Below, piece by piece: positions 7,598 to 10,214 of a DNA stretch of 10,214 nucleotides. The position numbers and the translations under genes were made by a program. This stretch comes from Candidatus Poseidoniales archaeon. Lineage in GTDB: Archaea; Thermoplasmatota; Poseidoniia; Poseidoniales; Thalassarchaeaceae. The DNA lies in assembly GCA_028821815.1 (NCBI GenBank), contig JAPKEY010000040.1, positions 1 through 10,214 on the forward strand, written 5' to 3'. The stretch's first letter is position 1, and the number at the start of each line of letters is the position of its first letter. The notes under the pieces are model-generated. The model ran no database searches. It was not told the origin of the DNA and saw only the letters and a program-made list of their open reading frames with translations.

Positions 7598-8913
7598 TCC
7601 TTCGATGCGTAATATTCCGCATATCGTTCTGCATTCAGTGCGTACGTGTATTCGTCAAGGACGCGTCTGCGTCCATTTGTGGCCATTACTTCTCGCCGTT
7701 CGTGATCGTTGAGAAGTTCATTGATGGCTCCCGACAAGGTTTCGGGATGATTAATGTCAAACAATCCTCCGACCGTATCATCGACCATTTCAGGTAGAGG
7801 CCCGTCGTTTACGGTAACGACCGGTGTTCCACTGGCCATCGCTTCGAGTGGAATCAGTCCCTGCCCTTCGTAGTATGAGGGATATACGACCAAATCCGAA
7901 CTCCGGAACAGTTGTGCCAATTGTTCGAATGGTAAACTAGGTTCGATGGTGACAGATTCAGCTATACCCAATCGTTTGGCTTGACGTTCCAAAGTTCGCT
8001 TCATGTGACCACGCCCGACAATCACGAGTTGAGCACCTGGATAGGCTTCGAGAACACCAGGCATGGCTTTGAGTAGGGTTTTGTATCCTTTGCGGGCCAC
8101 TAGACGCCCTACCGCCAATATCAGAGGCGTAGTTGTGTCAGCTGAACCCGTCAGTGCATTTTCGTCAGGTTCACCATAGCGCTTGCGCATTTCTTCATGG
8201 TCAATAATCGAATCTTCATGATCACAATCTAAAGGCACGAACATGTTTGTATCCACACCCCAGCGCACGACTTCACAACGCCAATTTTTCGGGGGGTCAT
8301 ATCTGGCTTGAAAATCAGCCTTTGTGGCCTCAGAGTTTGCGACACAGAGGGTGGATGCACGAACTGCAGCCCGCTCGTATTTTGCGTAGTGTTTGGCTGT
8401 GAGTAAAATAGCGAGATCATTGGGATTTTTCCACACGGCGGATTCACCATGTTTTGCCGCTCGTATCATTCCATCCCGCTCTCCCAACCAAGAGCCGTGC
8501 AAACTTGTGATGACTGGGCCAACTTTTTCGCGGACATTCCGATATTGCTTTTCTTTCCACGAAATCATTGGTGCGTGTATATGCACAGCATCGAACGGAT
8601 CCTTGCGATGAATTCGCAGAAGTTCACGTAGGGCCCATTTCCCGTAAGAGACAGTGAACGCCATCGGCAAAGGGGCCCACTTGACCGAGAGAACAGAAAC
8701 ACCCTTTTGTTGGGGGATTTTTCGTGGATTCCGTTCGACACTTTTGTCACGACGTGTAATTACTGTAACACGATGCCCTTGCTTGACCAGTGCCCCAGCC
8801 AGATGGAACACCGTCGAGCCCATTCCACCCCATCGAGGTGGGTATTCTCCGGATAACATTGCGATATGCAGGATACACCCTCCAATGGGGCCTGTAAGGC
8901 CCCCCGTTTTCAA
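7594..8913 (-). CDS. Glycosyltransferase family 4 (GT-B fold)
   Basis: 439 residues from TTG 8913. The N-terminal Rossmann domain starts with EYPPRWGGMGSTVFHLAGAL, the acceptor-side glycine loop of GT4 enzymes, followed by a VTVIT strand. The C-terminal nucleotide-sugar domain has AVGRLVARKG (Gly269, Arg270, Lys275), VIVGRG, and the retaining-GT EX7E motif in YEGQGLIPLEAMASGTPVV (Glu349 and Glu357). It should transfer a sugar from an activated donor to a lipid-linked or surface glycan in the cytoplasm or at the inner membrane face; no TM helix is seen. Length is normal for the family. The start is uncertain: ATG 8859 (residue 19) would cut off most of the first beta strand (HIAMLS), so the true start is upstream. 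TTG 8913 is the only standard option, but a GGAGGG site at 8883-8878 lies six bases before CTG 8871 (residue 15), which would give a family-like N-terminus. Its 3' end overlaps the surface-protein gene by four bases. Confidence 0.9.
   Translation of the reverse strand: MKTGGLTGPIGGCILHIAMLSGEYPPRWGGMGSTVFHLAGALVKQGHRVTVITRRDKSVERNPRKIPQQKGVSVLSVKWAPLPMAFTVSYGKWALRELLRIHRKDPFDAVHIHAPMISWKEKQYRNVREKVGPVITSLHGSWLGERDGMIRAAKHGESAVWKNPNDLAILLTAKHYAKYERAAVRASTLCVANSEATKADFQARYDPPKNWRCEVVRWGVDTNMFVPLDCDHEDSIIDHEEMRKRYGEPDENALTGSADTTTPLILAVGRLVARKGYKTLLKAMPGVLEAYPGAQLVIVGRGHMKRTLERQAKRLGIAESVTIEPSLPFEQLAQLFRSSDLVVYPSYYEGQGLIPLEAMASGTPVVTVNDGPLPEMVDDTVGGLFDINHPETLSGAINELLNDHERREVMATNGRRRVLDEYTYALNAERYAEYYASKD
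8878..8883 (-). promoter_or_regulatory. GGAGGG Shine-Dalgarno-like site inside the 5' end of the GT4 frame
   Basis: On the minus strand GGAGGG spans 8883-8878 and is followed six bases later by CTG 8871 and 18 bases later by ATG 8859. The spacing fits a CTG start and is poor for the ATG. It lies four bases downstream of the hairpin at 8903-8887. Confidence 0.35.
8887..8903 (-). other. Perfect hairpin, 7-bp stem and TAC loop, at the 5' end of the GT4 gene
   Basis: In mRNA sense (minus strand) GGGGCCT pairs with AGGCCCC around TAC. It is followed by GGAGGG. If the gene starts at TTG 8913 the hairpin is coding; if it starts at CTG 8871 it is a leader structure just before the ribosome binding site. 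It shares stem length and loop with the hairpin at 9789-9805. Confidence 0.6.
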
Positions 8914-8920
8914 TGAATCC

Positions 8921-8928
8921 GGTTTAAG
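8921..8928 (+). promoter_or_regulatory. GGTTTAAG, weak TATA-like promoter candidate for the GT2 gene
   Basis: GGTTTAAG resembles GGTTTAAATA upstream of the ATPase gene and lies 61 bases before ATG 8982. A start of transcription about 25 bases downstream would leave a leader of about 30 bases that includes the GGAGGT site. It also falls in the shared divergent region with the GT4 gene. Confidence 0.3.
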
Positions 8929-8964
8929 TGGGGAACGGTTGCATTCAAATTGGTAATCTGCGTC

Positions 8965-8970
8965 GGAGGT
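8965..8970 (+). promoter_or_regulatory. Shine-Dalgarno site of the GT2 gene
   Basis: GGAGGT lies 11 bases before ATG 8982. It fixes the start at 8982 rather than at the in-frame GTG 8928, whose extra 18 residues do not look like the family's N-terminus. Confidence 0.6.
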
Positions 8971-8981
8971 ACGGGGATGTC

Positions 8982-9728
8982 ATGGCAGATACACTACCTG
9001 TTCACGTAACAGTCGTCATACCGACAAGAAATGAAGAAGCAGCAATCGTCGATACAATTCGATCTATTCCGAATGATGGGTGGTGCGAAAAACTCGATTT
9101 TCTCATTGTTGATGGCAATTCATCCGATCGAACCCGTGAATTGGCTGCTGAAGAGGGTGCATGGGTCGTGATGGAGCCTCGAAAGGGCTACGGACGCGCT
9201 TATCGTACCGGTTTTGCATTGGCAAAAGGTGACATCATTGTCACCCTTGATGCCGATTGCACATATCCCGGTGAAGAAGTTCCGGGATTGGTTCGCAAGC
9301 TTGTTGAAGATAATTTGAAATTCATTACTTGTGATAGGCTTCGCCGTGCTGAAGATGGCGCTATGTCTGGATTGCACGGATTCGGCAACTGGGGGCTTTC
9401 CGCAACAGCTCGTATGCTCTTCTGGTATGGTGTCCACGATTCGCAAAGTGGGATGTGGGTGTTCTGGAAGAATATTATGGAGGACAAGAAGATGCGGCCG
9501 ACCCATGACGGGATGCCTTTGTCTGAAGAAATGAAGATCAATGCCCGACGTGTTTTCGGGCGTAAAAAAGCGATCGAAATCAGTGTTCCTTACCGTGTTC
9601 GTGTCGGTGATGCCGAGATCAACACTTGGGGTGATGGCTGGCTCAATTTCCGCTTCCTTTTTGCTAAGCGATTTGGTATCAATCGAACCCGTTCTGACTG
9701 GGGCCCTGATGACAACACTCAGGTCTGA
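8982..9728 (+). CDS. Glycosyltransferase family 2, dolichyl-phosphate-sugar-synthase-like
   Basis: 248 residues. The N-terminus VTVVIPTRNEEAAIVDTI (residues 9-26) is the classic GT2 nucleotide-binding strand. It is followed by FLIVDGNSSDRTRELA (40-55), the block RKGYGRAYRTGFALAKGD (67-84) and the metal-binding DAD motif at 90-92 in TLDADCTYPG. The C-terminal part has YRVRVGDAEINTWGDGW, like the acceptor-loop region of dolichol-phosphate mannose/glucose synthases (DPM1 group). The expected reaction is transfer of a sugar from a GDP- or UDP-sugar to a polyprenyl phosphate at the cytoplasmic membrane face, supplying a lipid-linked donor for glycosylation. No C-terminal TM helices are present, so it resembles the short soluble form. 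Donor and acceptor cannot be read from sequence. It is divergent from the GT4 gene, suggesting shared control of surface glycan synthesis. Confidence 0.88.
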   Translation: MADTLPVHVTVVIPTRNEEAAIVDTIRSIPNDGWCEKLDFLIVDGNSSDRTRELAAEEGAWVVMEPRKGYGRAYRTGFALAKGDIIVTLDADCTYPGEEVPGLVRKLVEDNLKFITCDRLRRAEDGAMSGLHGFGNWGLSATARMLFWYGVHDSQSGMWVFWKNIMEDKKMRPTHDGMPLSEEMKINARRVFGRKKAIEISVPYRVRVGDAEINTWGDGWLNFRFLFAKRFGINRTRSDWGPDDNTQV

Positions 9729-9732
9729 TTTG

Positions 9733-9746
9733 TGGTAAATTTACCA
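9733..9746 (+). promoter_or_regulatory. Perfect 14-bp palindrome, possible operator
   Basis: TGGTAAATTTACCA is a perfect palindrome that begins four bases after the GT2 stop codon and lies upstream of the secreted-protein gene at 9807. A palindrome without a central loop suits a dimeric DNA-binding protein better than an RNA hairpin. Its AT-rich core could also act as a weak TATA element. Confidence 0.45.
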
Positions 9747-9754
9747 GAATCTAA

Positions 9755-9760
9755 TTTTTT
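9755..9760 (+). terminator. Oligo-T run after the GT2 gene (terminator or TATA region)
   Basis: Six T residues follow the GT2 stop by 26 bases, consistent with the T-rich terminators of Euryarchaeota. The same stretch (TTTTTTATTG) is also a possible TATA-like element for the next gene, placing a transcription start near 9783-9787. Confidence 0.3.
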
Positions 9761-9788
9761 ATTGGCGGGGAAACAGCCTTACGTGCGC

Positions 9789-9805
9789 GGGTGCCTACGG
9801 CACCC
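9789..9805 (+). other. Perfect hairpin, 7-bp stem and TAC loop, just before the secreted-protein ATG
   Basis: GGGTGCC pairs with GGCACCC around TAC, and the stem ends one base before ATG 9807. No Shine-Dalgarno site lies between them. It has the same stem length and loop as the hairpin at 8887-8903 read in that gene's sense. Confidence 0.6.
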
Positions 9806-9806
9806 G

Positions 9807-10214
9807 ATGACTGCCCAAGGGTCGACCCTGAAGCGCGTTCTCGCCGCAACAATCATCCTCAGTATGCTGCTTTCATGCATACCATCTGTGTATGCAGATG
9901 ATGATATGGCCTCAGCAAACGTTGCGGTTCCGGGCACATCCTATACCGAGTGGGTATGCAATGGTGATGGTTGCTCACACGGCGGCGATGTCAGGGATTA
10001 TTGGAAGGTCGATGCCATCAATGGTGACATTGTCGAGGTCACAGTATCTGGCCAAATGAGCAACCCAGACAATGGAATTTGTACATTATTTGGTGCTTTT
10101 GCAGATGGTTGGGAAGGGGATGTTCGTCTCAAGGACTCAGCTGGGAATGATATCAGCCATTCTGGTTTTGACAATGATGGACCAACTTCGGTGAACCTCC
10201 AAACACCAGCGGGC
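9807..10214 (+). CDS. Secreted PPC-like domain protein, 5' part only (cut by right edge)
   Basis: The frame is open for 136 codons from ATG 9807 to the window end. The N-terminus is a clear signal peptide: basic STLKR (6-10), hydrophobic core VLAATIILSMLLS (11-23), probable cleavage VYA|DDD after Ala30. Cys24 sits in a lipobox-like LLSC, so lipoprotein processing is an alternative. The mature part has WVCNGDGC (Cys51 and Cys56, possibly a disulphide), then GGDVRDYWKVDAINGDIVEVTVSG (59-82) and DGWEGDVRLKDSAGNDIS. This pattern, a D-x-x-Y/W strand followed by x-GD-x-V-x-V, resembles bacterial/archaeal pre-peptidase C-terminal (PPC) or related secreted beta-sandwich domains. Any catalytic domain would be beyond the edge. 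GTG 9783 is an alternative in-frame start that would make the hairpin coding and could be leaderless. Confidence 0.75.
   Translation, partial: MTAQGSTLKRVLAATIILSMLLSCIPSVYADDDMASANVAVPGTSYTEWVCNGDGCSHGGDVRDYWKVDAINGDIVEVTVSGQMSNPDNGICTLFGAFADGWEGDVRLKDSAGNDISHSGFDNDGPTSVNLQTPAG

Noticed and set aside
8928..8981. GTG 8928 as the start of the GT2 gene
   Set aside because: The extra residues do not resemble the family, while ATG 8982 has a GGAGGT site and gives the standard N-terminus.

Overview
The window looks archaeal and most resembles a marine planktonic euryarchaeon of the Marine Group II / Poseidoniales type. The reasons are TATA-like boxes (TTTAAATA) ahead of genes, sparse Shine-Dalgarno sites, GTG/TTG starts, a winged-helix STAND ATPase, a very large beta-helix/PKD surface protein with one C-terminal membrane anchor, and family 2 and family 4 glycosyltransferases of the surface-glycan kind. 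This placement is inferred from gene style. No rRNA, tRNA or other marker gene is present to confirm it.

Layout. (1) Positions 1-295, minus strand: the 5' part of an unrecognised cysteine-containing gene that runs off the left edge. (2) Positions 296-534: a divergent control region. It holds an 11-bp tandem T-tract array (371-435, degenerating to 457) between two copies of a 19-bp direct repeat (347-365 and 473-491), each containing a TATA-like core. (3) Positions 535-2661, plus: a winged-helix plus STAND-type ATPase regulator with a helical C-terminal half. (4) Positions 2720-7597, plus: a 1625-residue secreted, membrane-anchored surface protein (signal peptide, right-handed beta-helix, about six PKD/Ig-like domains, one further beta domain, one TM helix, acidic cytoplasmic tail). 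(5) Positions 7594-8913, minus: a GT4 glycosyltransferase whose stop overlaps the preceding gene's stop tail-to-tail. (6) Positions 8982-9728, plus: a GT2 (dolichyl-phosphate-sugar-synthase-like) glycosyltransferase, divergent from the GT4. (7) Positions 9807-10214, plus: the N-terminal part of a secreted, PPC-like protein cut by the right edge.

Taken together, most of the window concerns the cell surface: a giant glycosylatable exoprotein, two enzymes that could build or transfer surface sugars, another secreted protein, and a regulator next to the exoprotein gene. Both edge genes are real-looking but incomplete. The most unusual non-coding features are the phased array between duplicated promoter-like repeats and a set of perfect 7-bp-stem/3-nt-loop hairpins placed at the 5' ends of three genes. 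I found no CRISPR array, insertion sequence, RNA gene or convincing defence system.
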